This document shows positions 52,396 through 60,451 of a stretch of 64,000 bases of DNA, in pieces. Made by a program: the position numbers and the translations under genes. The DNA is from Dyadobacter sp. SG02 (GTDB lineage: Bacteria > Bacteroidota > Bacteroidia > Cytophagales > Spirosomataceae). The notes beneath the pieces were generated by a model. That model did not search any database. It had not been told where the DNA came from and worked only from the letters and a program-made list of their open reading frames with translations. Location of the stretch: assembly GCF_900109045.1 (NCBI RefSeq), contig NZ_FNYL01000005.1:305263-369262 (forward strand), read 5' to 3'. Position 1 is the first letter of the stretch. Every line of letters begins with the position of its first letter.

Positions 52396-54636
52396 TCACC
52401 TTCCCACTCCCACAGCCCGCTCAACCTCCTTCACAAACCCCTCCAAAACCCCACTCACTCTTAAAATCCCCTCCTCAGCCTCCTTCCAGTTCTTCTGCTC
52501 AATCGCCTCCCTAATCATCGGCAAAGTCTTCACCCCATACCCCGTATAAAAACCCGGCGCATAAATCTGATGCCGATACCAGGGCCGGCGGGGCAACCCA
52601 TCCGCATGGATCAGCTTCCTTTCAGTTTTATATAAAATCTCATTCAACTCCTTCAACTTATCCGCAGGAAGCAAAGCCAGTTTTGCAGAAGCCGAGGCGT
52701 AGGCTTTGGCGCTTTGTTCCAATGCCACCAATGCATTATCCAACGGCGCGAAGTTGAGGTAGGGGGCTACCGACATCGGGGTTGGCTTCACGAAGGGGTC
52801 TTTCGGGTCGGCGGCGGCTTCGAAACGGCCTTCGGCGAGGGTTTTGTTGTGGTCTTCGGCTTTCGTGCGGGCGGCTTCGAGCTCCTTTTTTACCTCGGAA
52901 GCATAAACCTGCACCGTGTTGGCGAAGTTGCTGAAATCGAATGGCAACACATCCGCGTTGGCGAAACGGAGTACGGAGCGGCCCATGGTTTTGGCGAGCG
53001 CTACGCCATACACAAATTCACCGTCCTTGAAGCGGGTGTAATGGTCGTACGAATCGAAAATGGAATGGTAATCGCCGCCGGCATCTTCGCCGCCATAGCC
53101 GATGTTGAGCGAGGCGATGCCGAGGTGCTGGATAAACGGCGTATAGTCGGAACCGGAACCGAGTGCGCCAATGCGAAGGTCGGCACGGGCGCGGGCCTCC
53201 TGTTTGGCGGTCGGACTGCCGTTCAGGATCGTGCGCGAGCGCAGGCGGTCGATCACACTCGTGCCTTTCTCGGGATCGGTGACGTCGCGGCCCACCTGGT
53301 TCACAAATTTTTCGAGCGTATGCGACCCGCCTGCGCCCAGGTATCCGCGGCCACTACCGTCGGAATTGAGGTAAACAACCGCTTTTTCCTTTAATATGGA
53401 CTGGTATTTTTCCACCCATTCCGTCGAGCCCAGCAAACCCGGCTCCTCGCCGTCCCACCAGCAATAGACGATGGTACGCTTCGGTTTCCAGCCCGTTTTC
53501 ACCAGTTCGCCCAATGCCCGCGCCTCTTCGAGCTCGGCCACGGCCCCGCTCACGGGATCGGCCGCGCCAAACACCCAGGCGTCGTGGTGGTTACCGCGGA
53601 TCACCCATTGATCGGGAAACTCGCTGCCTTTCAGCGTCGCGATCACATTGTAGCAGGGCACGATATCGAAATTGAATTCCAGTTTCAAATGCACCTTCGC
53701 CGGCCCCGGACCGACGTGGTAAGTTATCGGCAACGCGCCCCGCCACGTAGCAGGCGCCACCTGACCGCCCAATGCTTTGAGCAAGGGCAAGGCATCGCCA
53801 TACGAAATCGGCAGCACGGGGATCTTCATCATCGCAGGCGCCTCTTCCACCGACAGGCGCTTATGCTCAGCATCGGCCACAAAACCGTTCGTCAGCGGAT
53901 CACCCGGCGCGAGCGGCAAATCCACCACCGACCCACGCTGCACCCCCGACTCATTTTTAAATGCCCCTTTGGGATATACGTCGCCCTGGAAATAGCCATC
54001 TTCCTTCGGATCGGAATAAATAATGCAGCCAATCGCTCCATGCTCGTAAGCCACTTTGGGTTTGATACCACGCCACGACCCGCCATATTTCGCGATCACG
54101 ATCTTGCCCTTCACATCCACGCCGAGCCTGGCGAGCTCCTCATAATCATCGGGCACGCCGTAATTGACAAACACGAGCTCGGCCGTCACATCGCCATTGG
54201 CCGAAAAGGCATGGTAAGGCGGCAAGACGTCCTTCGTCTGCGCGGAAGTTCCGTCTTCTTTTAATGGTTTTTCAGTTAATGCGGCTTTGAATTTAGTCGG
54301 CTCGGTAAGTTCAAGAATCCGTACTTTGGGCGTCGGAAAAAGCACATGAACCGTATCGAGCCGTGCCTCAAAACCCCAGGAAACGAGCTTATCACGCAAG
54401 AAAAGGGCATTATTGAGGCCATATGTCGAGCCAAGCTGATGCGGATAGGCTGTCATCCGCTTCATCCAGTCGCGGAGGTTGTTGGCTTGGAGGTGTTTGT
54501 CGAAAGTTGCTTCGAGGTCCAGTTCCTTCCTCGCCGCCTCCGTCCCAAAGCCCATGAGTTGCTGGGCTTCCGATGGCACTGCGGCGAGGGTTGAGAATAA
54601 TACCGGAATGAATGTCTTTTTGAAAAGGTGTCGCAT
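52396..54636 (-). CDS. M28 family peptidase (glutamate carboxypeptidase II-like)
   Basis: A 746-aa exported peptidase (signal MRHLFKKTFIPVLFSTLAAV). Order: protease-associated (PA) domain (~115-280, VDVKGKIVIAKYGGSWRGIK), M28 catalytic domain (~340-570) with Zn ligands in IRGNHHDAWVFGAADPVSGA, WWDGEEPGLLGSTEWV, and YHSIFDSYDHYTRF, then a TFR-type dimerisation domain. It removes C-terminal or dipeptide residues from peptides in the periplasm. The gene is GC-rich and typical of the host, unlike the island next to it. Confidence 0.93.
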   Translation of the reverse strand: MRHLFKKTFIPVLFSTLAAVPSEAQQLMGFGTEAARKELDLEATFDKHLQANNLRDWMKRMTAYPHQLGSTYGLNNALFLRDKLVSWGFEARLDTVHVLFPTPKVRILELTEPTKFKAALTEKPLKEDGTSAQTKDVLPPYHAFSANGDVTAELVFVNYGVPDDYEELARLGVDVKGKIVIAKYGGSWRGIKPKVAYEHGAIGCIIYSDPKEDGYFQGDVYPKGAFKNESGVQRGSVVDLPLAPGDPLTNGFVADAEHKRLSVEEAPAMMKIPVLPISYGDALPLLKALGGQVAPATWRGALPITYHVGPGPAKVHLKLEFNFDIVPCYNVIATLKGSEFPDQWVIRGNHHDAWVFGAADPVSGAVAELEEARALGELVKTGWKPKRTIVYCWWDGEEPGLLGSTEWVEKYQSILKEKAVVYLNSDGSGRGYLGAGGSHTLEKFVNQVGRDVTDPEKGTSVIDRLRSRTILNGSPTAKQEARARADLRIGALGSGSDYTPFIQHLGIASLNIGYGGEDAGGDYHSIFDSYDHYTRFKDGEFVYGVALAKTMGRSVLRFANADVLPFDFSNFANTVQVYASEVKKELEAARTKAEDHNKTLAEGRFEAAADPKDPFVKPTPMSVAPYLNFAPLDNALVALEQSAKAYASASAKLALLPADKLKELNEILYKTERKLIHADGLPRRPWYRHQIYAPGFYTGYGVKTLPMIREAIEQKNWKEAEEGILRVSGVLEGFVKEVERAVGVGR

Positions 54637-54797
54637 GGGAACGGAGTGAAAAGGTTTTTTGATAGGGCTAAATATAGTAAACGAACGGAAACAATGCGGG
54701 ACAATACCGGATAATATGCCACTACATGCAAATGCCGTAAAAATGCCGCTATCATTCCCGCTCCCAAATCGGTAAATTTGTTCAAAACAACTTCAAT

Positions 54798-55367
54798 ATG
54801 AGCAAGCTAAACATCTCTGAACAAATCAAAACGCTCCGACGGGCGAAGGGGCTCTCGCAGGAAAGTCTGGCCGAAAATGCCCGCATTAACCTGCGCACAT
54901 TGCAACGCATCGAAGCCGGCGACACCATCCCGCGCGGCGAAACGCTCCGGCTGCTCGCCCAGGCGCTCGACGTACCCGTGGAAAGCCTCACCCCGACCCT
55001 GGCCGAAGACACCACACTCCTCAAAATCCTGAACATATCCGCACTGGGCTTTTGGCTCGTGCCGTTCGGCAATGTCCTGATTCCACTCGGCTTATGGCTC
55101 TACAACCGCCACCGCGTCGCCGGCGTGATGGAACTTGGCAAGCGGATCCTGAACTTCCAGATCACCTGGTCGATCATTGTCTACGGCCTCGCCATTGCCA
55201 TGATCTTCTCGGTCTTCGCGGGCCGTTTTATCCTGAACCCGCTGCTGGTTGTGTGTTTCCTGTTCCTGCTATCGTTCCTGAACACCGTCTTCATTCTCAT
55301 CAACCACTTCAAAATCGTGCGTGGCGAGGGAGATTCTTATGGGATGGGGTTGAAGATTATCTCCTGA
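54798..55367 (+). CDS. XRE-family regulator with DUF4870-like membrane domain
   Basis: A 189-aa protein: XRE helix-turn-helix (~5-60: IKTLRRAKGLSQESLAENAR, INLRTLQRIEAGDTIPRGET) and a C-terminal part with three to four membrane helices (ALGFWLVPFGNVLIPLGLWL, WSIIVYGLAIAMIFSVFAG, LLVVCFLFLLSFLNTVFIL) of DUF4870 type. A membrane-bound DNA-binding regulator is inferred; target unknown. Confidence 0.88.
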   Translation: MSKLNISEQIKTLRRAKGLSQESLAENARINLRTLQRIEAGDTIPRGETLRLLAQALDVPVESLTPTLAEDTTLLKILNISALGFWLVPFGNVLIPLGLWLYNRHRVAGVMELGKRILNFQITWSIIVYGLAIAMIFSVFAGRFILNPLLVVCFLFLLSFLNTVFILINHFKIVRGEGDSYGMGLKIIS

Positions 55368-55388
55368 TTTTCAGCCAACAGAATGAAG

Positions 55389-55808
55389 TCACGCGATTGT
55401 TGTTTCCTCCCAATATACCTTGGGAGTTAAAATCCGCGTACCATTGTACTCCGAAAACGTAAAGTCATTTGTATTTCCAGTGACTATAAAATCGGCCTGA
55501 CACTCCGAAGCCAATTCCAGTATCTTATTATCATCTTGATCAGCAATAAGATTAATCTTCGTTGTGGGATAATATTTTACGCCTCTTCTATCGATATCTG
55601 CCAAAAGCCCCTCGGCTCGTATGAAGAAGTCCGGGAACCTACTAAACTTTGGTCGCGACAGAACTTCATAGTACTCTGCCAGTAATTCGTCGGAGATACA
55701 AAGTTGAATTCTCTCCTCGATGAAGAGATCACGGACAATTAGATAGGGGTAACTTCTTTGAATAAGTGCTGATACAAAGACATTTGTATCAATGATTACT
55801 TTTTGCAT
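55389..55808 (-). CDS. PIN domain toxin (COG1569-type)
   Basis: A 139-aa PIN RNase: VIIDTNVFVSALIQRSYPY (first Asp), LLAEYYEVLSRPKF (Glu) and IADQDDNKILELASECQADF (D-D-N-x-x-L-E), ADFIVTGNTNDF. All acidic catalytic positions look intact. The start overlaps the antitoxin gene by 20 bp, as is usual for type II toxin-antitoxin pairs. Confidence 0.92.
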   Translation of the reverse strand: MQKVIIDTNVFVSALIQRSYPYLIVRDLFIEERIQLCISDELLAEYYEVLSRPKFSRFPDFFIRAEGLLADIDRRGVKYYPTTKINLIADQDDNKILELASECQADFIVTGNTNDFTFSEYNGTRILTPKVYWEETTIA

Positions 55809-56019
55809 GTGTGCGTACAGCTTTCACCTCCTCGGTGATTTCATCCATCGTCATATCCGACAGACCCAATTTTTCTGCTAACTCAACAGACCTTTCGAGA
55901 TTTTGGCGTATCAGATCTCTGCTGACCAAATTGAAAAGCTCCGAAAAAGTGAGGCTTTCGTCTTTCAAGCCTAGTCGTTTGTACTCATTTTCTGAAATTG
56001 AAACATTCAATGTCCTCAT
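55789..56019 (-). CDS. Antitoxin of the PIN toxin
   Basis: A 76-aa protein. The ATG at 56019 (MRTLNVSISENEYKRLGLKD) is chosen; the open frame upstream has no family character. The N-terminus looks like a ribbon-helix-helix strand and helix (LNVSISENEYKRLGL), and the C-terminus (MTMDEITEEVKAVRTHAK) is the part expected to bind the toxin. It overlaps the PIN gene by 20 bp. Confidence 0.85.
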   Translation of the reverse strand: MRTLNVSISENEYKRLGLKDESLTFSELFNLVSRDLIRQNLERSVELAEKLGLSDMTMDEITEEVKAVRTHAKSNH

Positions 56020-56089
56020 AGCCTTTCTGTTTACCCGAATATAAGGAAATTTTAGGCAAGATCGTTCATCGCAGCATGTGCGGCCTTCT

Positions 56090-56452
56090 TCAAAAATGCA
56101 ACACCACCAACGCCACAATCGCCGGTAACGCCTGCACGTAAAATATCTTCTTGCTAGCCGTCACAGCCCCGTAAATCCCCGCGACGATTATGCATGTGAG
56201 AAAGAAAATCTGAATATGAAACCGCCAGTGATGCTCCTCAATAAACAGCGACCAGATCAGGCCCGCGGCAAGAAAGCCGTTATAAAGGCCTTGGTTAGCA
56301 GCAAGCGTTTTGGTTGGTTTGAAGAGTTCGGGGGCAAGTGAGCCTTTGAAGGTCTCCTTGCCTTTGGTTTCCCAGGCAAACATTTCGATGTAGAGAATGT
56401 AAAGGTGTTCCAACGCGACGAGGGCGACTAGGATGGTTCCGAGTGTTTGCAT
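56090..56452 (-). CDS. DUF1304 membrane protein
   Basis: A 120-aa protein with four membrane helices, matching DUF1304: TILVALVALEHLYILYIEMF, AANQGLYNGFLAAGLIWSLF and the end IYGAVTASKKIFYVQALPAI. Function unknown. It begins 5 bp after the stop of the truncated toxin on the same strand. Confidence 0.93.
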   Translation of the reverse strand: MQTLGTILVALVALEHLYILYIEMFAWETKGKETFKGSLAPELFKPTKTLAANQGLYNGFLAAGLIWSLFIEEHHWRFHIQIFFLTCIIVAGIYGAVTASKKIFYVQALPAIVALVVLHF

Positions 56453-56456
56453 AGGT

Positions 56457-56591
56457 TTAGTGTCTGATATATTTCGTCATCAATGTTATGGGAGTTGAAA
56501 AGATCTTCAACTTGGAGACTGCAGGTCGCAACTTGCTTCCGGCCAGATTTGTAAATGGAAAAGGAATTAACACGATATCTCCTTTAACCAT
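56457..56591 (-). pseudogene. Truncated MazF/PemK-type toxin
   Basis: A 44-codon frame whose ATG (56591-56589) overlaps the antitoxin stop at 56584-56586. The first ~25 residues, MVKGDIVLIPFPFTNLAGSK then LRPAV, are the unmistakable opening of a MazF/PemK toxin. The rest (KLKIFSTPITLMTKYIRH) is unrelated, and the toxin's remaining ~80 residues are missing. The break lies after ~56515. The toxin is therefore dead while its antitoxin remains intact. The deletion brings the DUF1304 gene directly up to the remnant. Confidence 0.82.
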
Positions 56592-56814
56592 TGTATATTT
56601 CTTTCAAATCTTTCACAGAATAAATCTCCTCATCCTCTTTCAGGAAATCAAATGCGGCGCTGGTTTCAACAAGTGTTTGTATCCCCTCGATCAGCTGCTG
56701 CTCCTCATGACGCTTGCGGACGAAATCGGCGAAATCGGAAATCTCCTCCGCCTTGTCTACCGGAAGCTGATTAATGGCCTCTAAAGTCCGTTCAATGATT
56801 GCTTGCTTCGTCAT
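56584..56814 (-). CDS. DUF2281-like antitoxin
   Basis: A 76-aa helical protein starting at 56814 (MTKQAIIERTLEAINQLPVD). The segment INQLPVDKAEEISDFADFVR is typical of small DUF2281-type antitoxins, and the tail KEDEEIYSVKDLKEIYNG fits the toxin-binding part. It overlaps the start of the truncated MazF/PemK toxin. With no functional partner here, it may act on a related toxin elsewhere (anti-addiction) or be on the way to loss. Confidence 0.82.
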   Translation of the reverse strand: MTKQAIIERTLEAINQLPVDKAEEISDFADFVRKRHEEQQLIEGIQTLVETSAAFDFLKEDEEIYSVKDLKEIYNG

Positions 56815-56899
56815 GGTTTCACAGTTTATGTATCCAAATATAGCAATTTCCTTTATCTTGCCATCTTCAATCGCATTCACTTCTATTCACCAATTATTG

Positions 56900-57634
56900 A
56901 TGAAAAAGCACATCCTTTCTTGCCTATTCCTGCTCACATGCATATGCACACACGCGCAAACGGAAGACAAAAGCTTCAAAAGCGACGACCTTGAAGTTCA
57001 AAAGATTAGCGACCACGCCTATTCACACCTTACCTACCTCCAAACCGAAAGCTTCGGAAAAGTCCCATGCAACGGCCTGATTGTTTTCGATGGCGGCGAA
57101 GCGGTGATTTTCGATACACCGGTAGACGACGCTACTTCGGAAAAGGTGATCCGGTGGGTGGAGGATAGTTTGAAATGCAAGGTAAAAGCAGTCATCGCAA
57201 CGCATTTTCATGAGGATTGCGTGGGCGGTTTAAAGGCGTTTCACAAGCACAGAATCCCATCATACGCTAGGAATGAGACAATTGCATTCGACAAGGAGCG
57301 AAAATTTCCCGTTCCCCAAAAAGGCTTTGACGATCGGCTCGACCTGAAAGTTGGCAAAAAGAAAGTGCTAGCCGCATTTTACGGTGAAGGCCATACGCGG
57401 GACAATATCATCGGCTATTTCCCCGACGAAAAGGTCATGTTCGGCGGCTGCCTGATCAAGGAAGTGGATGCGACAAAAGGCAACCTCGCGGATGCGAACG
57501 AGCAAGCCTGGCCCGCGACGGTGACGAAAATCAAAGCGCAATATCCGGATGTGAAAGTAGTCATACCCGGCCACGGGAAAATCGGTGACACCGCATTACT
57601 TGACTACACAATAAAACTGTTTTCTCAAAAATAG
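56900..57634 (+). CDS. Subclass B1 metallo-beta-lactamase
   Basis: A 244-aa protein. The ATG at 56900 gives a signal peptide (MKKHILSCLFLLTCICTHAQ); the frame upstream overlaps the divergent antitoxin gene. All B1 zinc ligands are present: H102, H104 and D106 (ATHFHEDCVGG), H165 (GEGHTRDNI), C184 (FGGCLIK) and H225 (IPGHGKIGD), plus the B1 lysine K187. It would hydrolyse beta-lactams, including carbapenems, in the periplasm. No mobile element, integron or resistance gene is next to it, and it looks like a resident gene of an environmental species. Activity spectrum unknown. Confidence 0.92.
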   Translation: MKKHILSCLFLLTCICTHAQTEDKSFKSDDLEVQKISDHAYSHLTYLQTESFGKVPCNGLIVFDGGEAVIFDTPVDDATSEKVIRWVEDSLKCKVKAVIATHFHEDCVGGLKAFHKHRIPSYARNETIAFDKERKFPVPQKGFDDRLDLKVGKKKVLAAFYGEGHTRDNIIGYFPDEKVMFGGCLIKEVDATKGNLADANEQAWPATVTKIKAQYPDVKVVIPGHGKIGDTALLDYTIKLFSQK

Positions 57635-57787
57635 ACCGCAGCGCGGTTCCCTGTTTGTAGCAACCGGGTTGAATTAAAACGGTTTCAGCTCCGTAGGAGC
57701 TTCCTTTGCCAGCGCATAAGGAAGCTCCTACGGAGCTGAAACATTATTTGGCACCACATGGGCTACAAACAGGTGCCACGCTGTGGC
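57635..57787. repeat. REP-like structured repeat element 2
   Basis: Nearly palindromic over its full length. Outer units: hairpin accgc-agc-gcggt (57635-57647), spacer, tttgtagcaa (57654-57663); and the mirror unit gctacaaa (57762-57769) with hairpin gccac-gct-gtggc (57775-57787). Inner stem: perfect 25-bp arms (57682-57706 and 57718-57742; core ctccgtaggag) around an 11-nt loop. It lies between the convergent beta-lactamase and ThuA genes and can also act as a terminator. Confidence 0.88.
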
Positions 57788-57819
57788 CTGTTGTGCGGCC
57801 TTTTAGTTAGCGGTCTTGC

Positions 57820-58563
57820 CTATTTCAAACCTTTTCCTGTTGCTGCCCAGTAAATACCACCATAAAGGTGATCCAGGAACGACTGATCTGAGTAAACCAG
57901 ACCAATGTGACCCAGCCCGGTATAAAATGCGCGGCCGCCGTCGTAGTTGTGGTACCAGGCCATTGGGTGGTCGCCCATGCCTGTGCCCTGGTTGGTTTTA
58001 GGATCGTAGGTCTTTTCGTCGATCGTGATCAGAACTTTCAGGTCGTCGGCGTTCAATGGCTTTTTGTATTCATACCATTCGTCGGTCCATAGCAGGCGTT
58101 TGGGAAAACGTTCCAGGCCGGGAAAATTACTATCCTTTACGTCCAGGAAAGCGGTTTGTTGCGCAGGGTGGGTTTTGAAATAGGCGCCTACCAACTTGCC
58201 ATACCATGGCCAGTCGTATTCCGTATCAGCCGCGGCGTGGATGCCTACCCAGCCTTTTCCACTCTTGATGAACTTTTCAAGTGCCGCCTGTTGAGTATCG
58301 TTCAGGATATCGCCGGTCGTATTCAGGAAAATCACTACCGAATAGTTAGCCAGACTTTTGTCATTGAAAACGTCGGCATTCTCCTGCCAATCGACCGAGA
58401 AATTATGCCTCGACGCCAGGTTTCTGATCCCTGTCACGCCTTCGTGAATAGAAACATGGTGAAAACCAGCAGTTTTAGTAAAAAGCAACGCCTTGAACTG
58501 CTGTGCATGCGCTGTAACCGCGCTTCCGATCACAAGAGCCAGGGCCAGTAATTTTTTGAGCAT
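57820..58563 (-). CDS. ThuA domain protein, exported
   Basis: A 247-aa protein with signal peptide (MLKKLLALALVIGSAVTAHA). The ThuA fold covers the rest: FKALLFTKTAGFHHVSIHEG, VIFLNTTGDILNDTQQAALE, GKGWVGIHAAADTEYDWPWY, and GGRAFYTGLGHIGLVYSDQS. This glutamine-amidotransferase-like fold is used in trehalose/glucoside metabolism, but exported members have no confirmed activity. Such genes often occur with PVC-type cytochrome genes like the one at 60452-63901. Confidence 0.93.
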   Translation of the reverse strand: MLKKLLALALVIGSAVTAHAQQFKALLFTKTAGFHHVSIHEGVTGIRNLASRHNFSVDWQENADVFNDKSLANYSVVIFLNTTGDILNDTQQAALEKFIKSGKGWVGIHAAADTEYDWPWYGKLVGAYFKTHPAQQTAFLDVKDSNFPGLERFPKRLLWTDEWYEYKKPLNADDLKVLITIDEKTYDPKTNQGTGMGDHPMAWYHNYDGGRAFYTGLGHIGLVYSDQSFLDHLYGGIYWAATGKGLK

Positions 58564-58773
58564 GATTGTAATTTGGGAATAGATGGAAATAGTATTTAAA
58601 ACAAGTGAGGTGGGAAATTTACTGCTTGGGTGTGCTCCGATCGATCAATTCTAGAAGTAAATGCCCGCTCTAACGCCATTGTCTGTGCTAACATTAAAGT
58701 GAGTCGAATTTTAATATTACGTAATACCGAAAGATTAAAAAAGGCACCGAAGGATAAATGGCGGTTAAGAGCT

Positions 58774-58811
58774 GGTTGACATTCTATGTTAAATTTATAA
58801 ATTTGTCAACC
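58774..58811 (+). promoter_or_regulatory. Promoter-operator of the XRE-ImmA/PIN module 2
   Basis: A full Bacteroidota promoter: TTG at 58776-58778 and TAAATTTG (perfect TAnnTTTG) at 58798-58805, 19 bp apart. An 8-bp inverted repeat, ggttgaca (58774-58781) / tgtcaacc (58804-58811), covers both boxes, and a second palindrome aaatttataaattt (58791-58804) lies inside. The start codon is at 58830. This is what an autorepressing XRE antitoxin would use. Confidence 0.75.
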
Positions 58812-58829
58812 ATCAAATATGCAAATGCT

Positions 58830-59888
58830 ATGAATCCGCTTTTTGGTACCCGATTCAAATCTGCAAGGCTACGAACAGGTCTATCGTTGCAGGATCTCGC
58901 CGTTCGGCTGGAAAACAAAATAACCAGACAGGCCTTACACCGCTATGAAAAAGGAGAAGTAACGCCCAACAGCGAGATGATAGGACTTCTGTGTGAAATC
59001 ATGGGGGTGCGGCCAGATTATTTTTTCCGGGATACCCGGATCGAATTGGGAGCGTTGGAGTACCGCAAGTTGCAAAACTTGTCGGCACGGGACGAAAATC
59101 GGATCATCGAGCAAGCTCGTGAATATCTATCCCGATACCTGGAATTGGAGGAGATTTTGGGGTTGGAAAACCATTTTGTAAATCCGTTGAAAGATTTTGG
59201 CGTTGTAGCCTCCTTTGAAGATGTGTGCAGAGCTGCAGGCAGGGTGCGGGAACAATGGGGCCTTGGGAACAGCGCGGTAGTGAATATCGCTGGATTCCTT
59301 GAAGATATGCATATAAAAGTGGTAGAGATCGACATTGACACCCATTTTAATGGGATGCAGACCTGGGTGAATGACAGCCTTCCTGTGGTTGCATACAACA
59401 AAAATCTGCGTGGCAAGCCGGATCGTATCCGCTTTACTTTGCTACATGAATTGGGGCATTTGCTCTTGCAATTTGGGGATATCAATGAAAAGCAGAAGGA
59501 AATCCTTTGTCACCAATTTGCAGCGGCTGCTTTAATGCCTGAGACCGTTTTGAAAGAAAAATTGGGAGCGCACCGAAACAGGCTATCCATGCAGGAGTTG
59601 GGGGCACTTAAAAAGCAGTACGGGATATCAATGCAGGCAATCGTGCGGCGTGCTGTTGAATGCAAAATTGTCAGCGAGCATTTTGCCCGGCAATTTTTCA
59701 AAATGATTGAAGACATGGGCTGGAAAAGCCGGGAGCCGGTCGCCTACGAAGGCGTGGAACGCTCCTTTCGTTTTGACCAACTTCTTTTCAGAGCTATTGC
59801 CGAAGAGCAGATATCATTGTCCAAAGCAGCGGCATTGAAAAATATGAGATTAGCCGAGTTCCATGAATTATGCATGACTGTGGCATGA
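58830..59888 (+). CDS. XRE-ImmA/IrrE metallopeptidase, antitoxin-like (module 2)
   Basis: A 352-aa protein. The ATG at 58830 (MNPLFGTRFKSARLRTGLSL) is preferred because the promoter-operator occupies the sequence before it. N-terminal XRE helix-turn-helix (~5-65: LSLQDLAVRLENKITRQALH, RYEKGEVTPNSEMIGLLCEI), then an ImmA/IrrE domain with HELGH (H206-H210) in FTLLHELGHLLLQFGD and CHQFAAAALMPE. The organisation matches module 1, but the two proteins are far apart in sequence. Stop overlaps the PIN gene start (ATGA). Confidence 0.92.
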   Translation: MNPLFGTRFKSARLRTGLSLQDLAVRLENKITRQALHRYEKGEVTPNSEMIGLLCEIMGVRPDYFFRDTRIELGALEYRKLQNLSARDENRIIEQAREYLSRYLELEEILGLENHFVNPLKDFGVVASFEDVCRAAGRVREQWGLGNSAVVNIAGFLEDMHIKVVEIDIDTHFNGMQTWVNDSLPVVAYNKNLRGKPDRIRFTLLHELGHLLLQFGDINEKQKEILCHQFAAAALMPETVLKEKLGAHRNRLSMQELGALKKQYGISMQAIVRRAVECKIVSEHFARQFFKMIEDMGWKSREPVAYEGVERSFRFDQLLFRAIAEEQISLSKAAALKNMRLAEFHELCMTVA

Positions 59889-60394
59889 CAATCGCTGTCA
59901 CAGATGCATGCATTTTTATTGAGCTCCATGATCTCGGGTTAACTGAACAATTTTTCGAGCTGCCATGTGAAATGCATACTACTGTTGATGTTGTTAATGA
60001 GGTCCTTAGTGAGCAGGCTGCCATTTTACATGGATTTGAACGACGTTCTAAATTGACTATTCATTCCATCGTGGAAGATGAACGTAGGGAAATCCTGTCT
60101 TTAACTTTTCCAAAAGCACTGTCGGAAAATGATAAGACTGTATTATTTACGGCTCGAAAACTGGGCGCAATTGTGTTAAGCAGTGACAGAGCGGTACGTA
60201 ATTATGCGAAACGGCTCGGTATCGAATATCATGGTATCCTTTGGATTCTGGATCAATTGGTAGAATCGGAGATAATCTGTGCACTGGATGCGGTAACCAA
60301 GATTGAGTGGCTAATAACGAAGAATCTTTTTTACCAAAACAATATCGAGTTGATCGCTGAAATGAGAAAAAGAATCAAGGCTTGGAAAACGTAA
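59885..60394 (+). CDS. PIN-domain (DUF3368-like) toxin (module 2)
   Basis: A 169-aa protein. The ATG at 59885 (MTIAVTDACIFIELHDLGLT) gives a 4-bp overlap with the XRE-ImmA stop and is preferred over one 5 codons upstream. PIN acidic residues: VTDACIFIEL, TTVDVVNEVLSE, SENDKTVLFTARKLGAIVLS and SDRAVRNYAKRLGIEYHG. Predicted RNase toxin controlled by the upstream protein. Confidence 0.85.
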   Translation: MTIAVTDACIFIELHDLGLTEQFFELPCEMHTTVDVVNEVLSEQAAILHGFERRSKLTIHSIVEDERREILSLTFPKALSENDKTVLFTARKLGAIVLSSDRAVRNYAKRLGIEYHGILWILDQLVESEIICALDAVTKIEWLITKNLFYQNNIELIAEMRKRIKAWKT

Positions 60395-60428
60395 AAATGG
60401 CCGGTGCACGTTTGAGAGCATCGGCCAT
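60392..60428 (-). terminator. Rho-independent terminator for the PVC cytochrome gene
   Basis: Stem ATGGCCG / CGGCCAT extended to about 11 bp with one wobble pair, followed on the minus strand by TTTTTACG. It lies between the convergent PIN toxin and cytochrome genes and may serve both. Confidence 0.8.
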
Positions 60429-60451
60429 GTAAAGCAAATTTAAAGAACTTC

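Noticed and set aside
56488..56784. Plus-strand frame of 98 codons
   Set aside because: It is antisense to the DUF2281-like antitoxin and the MazF/PemK remnant, both of which have family character on the minus strand.
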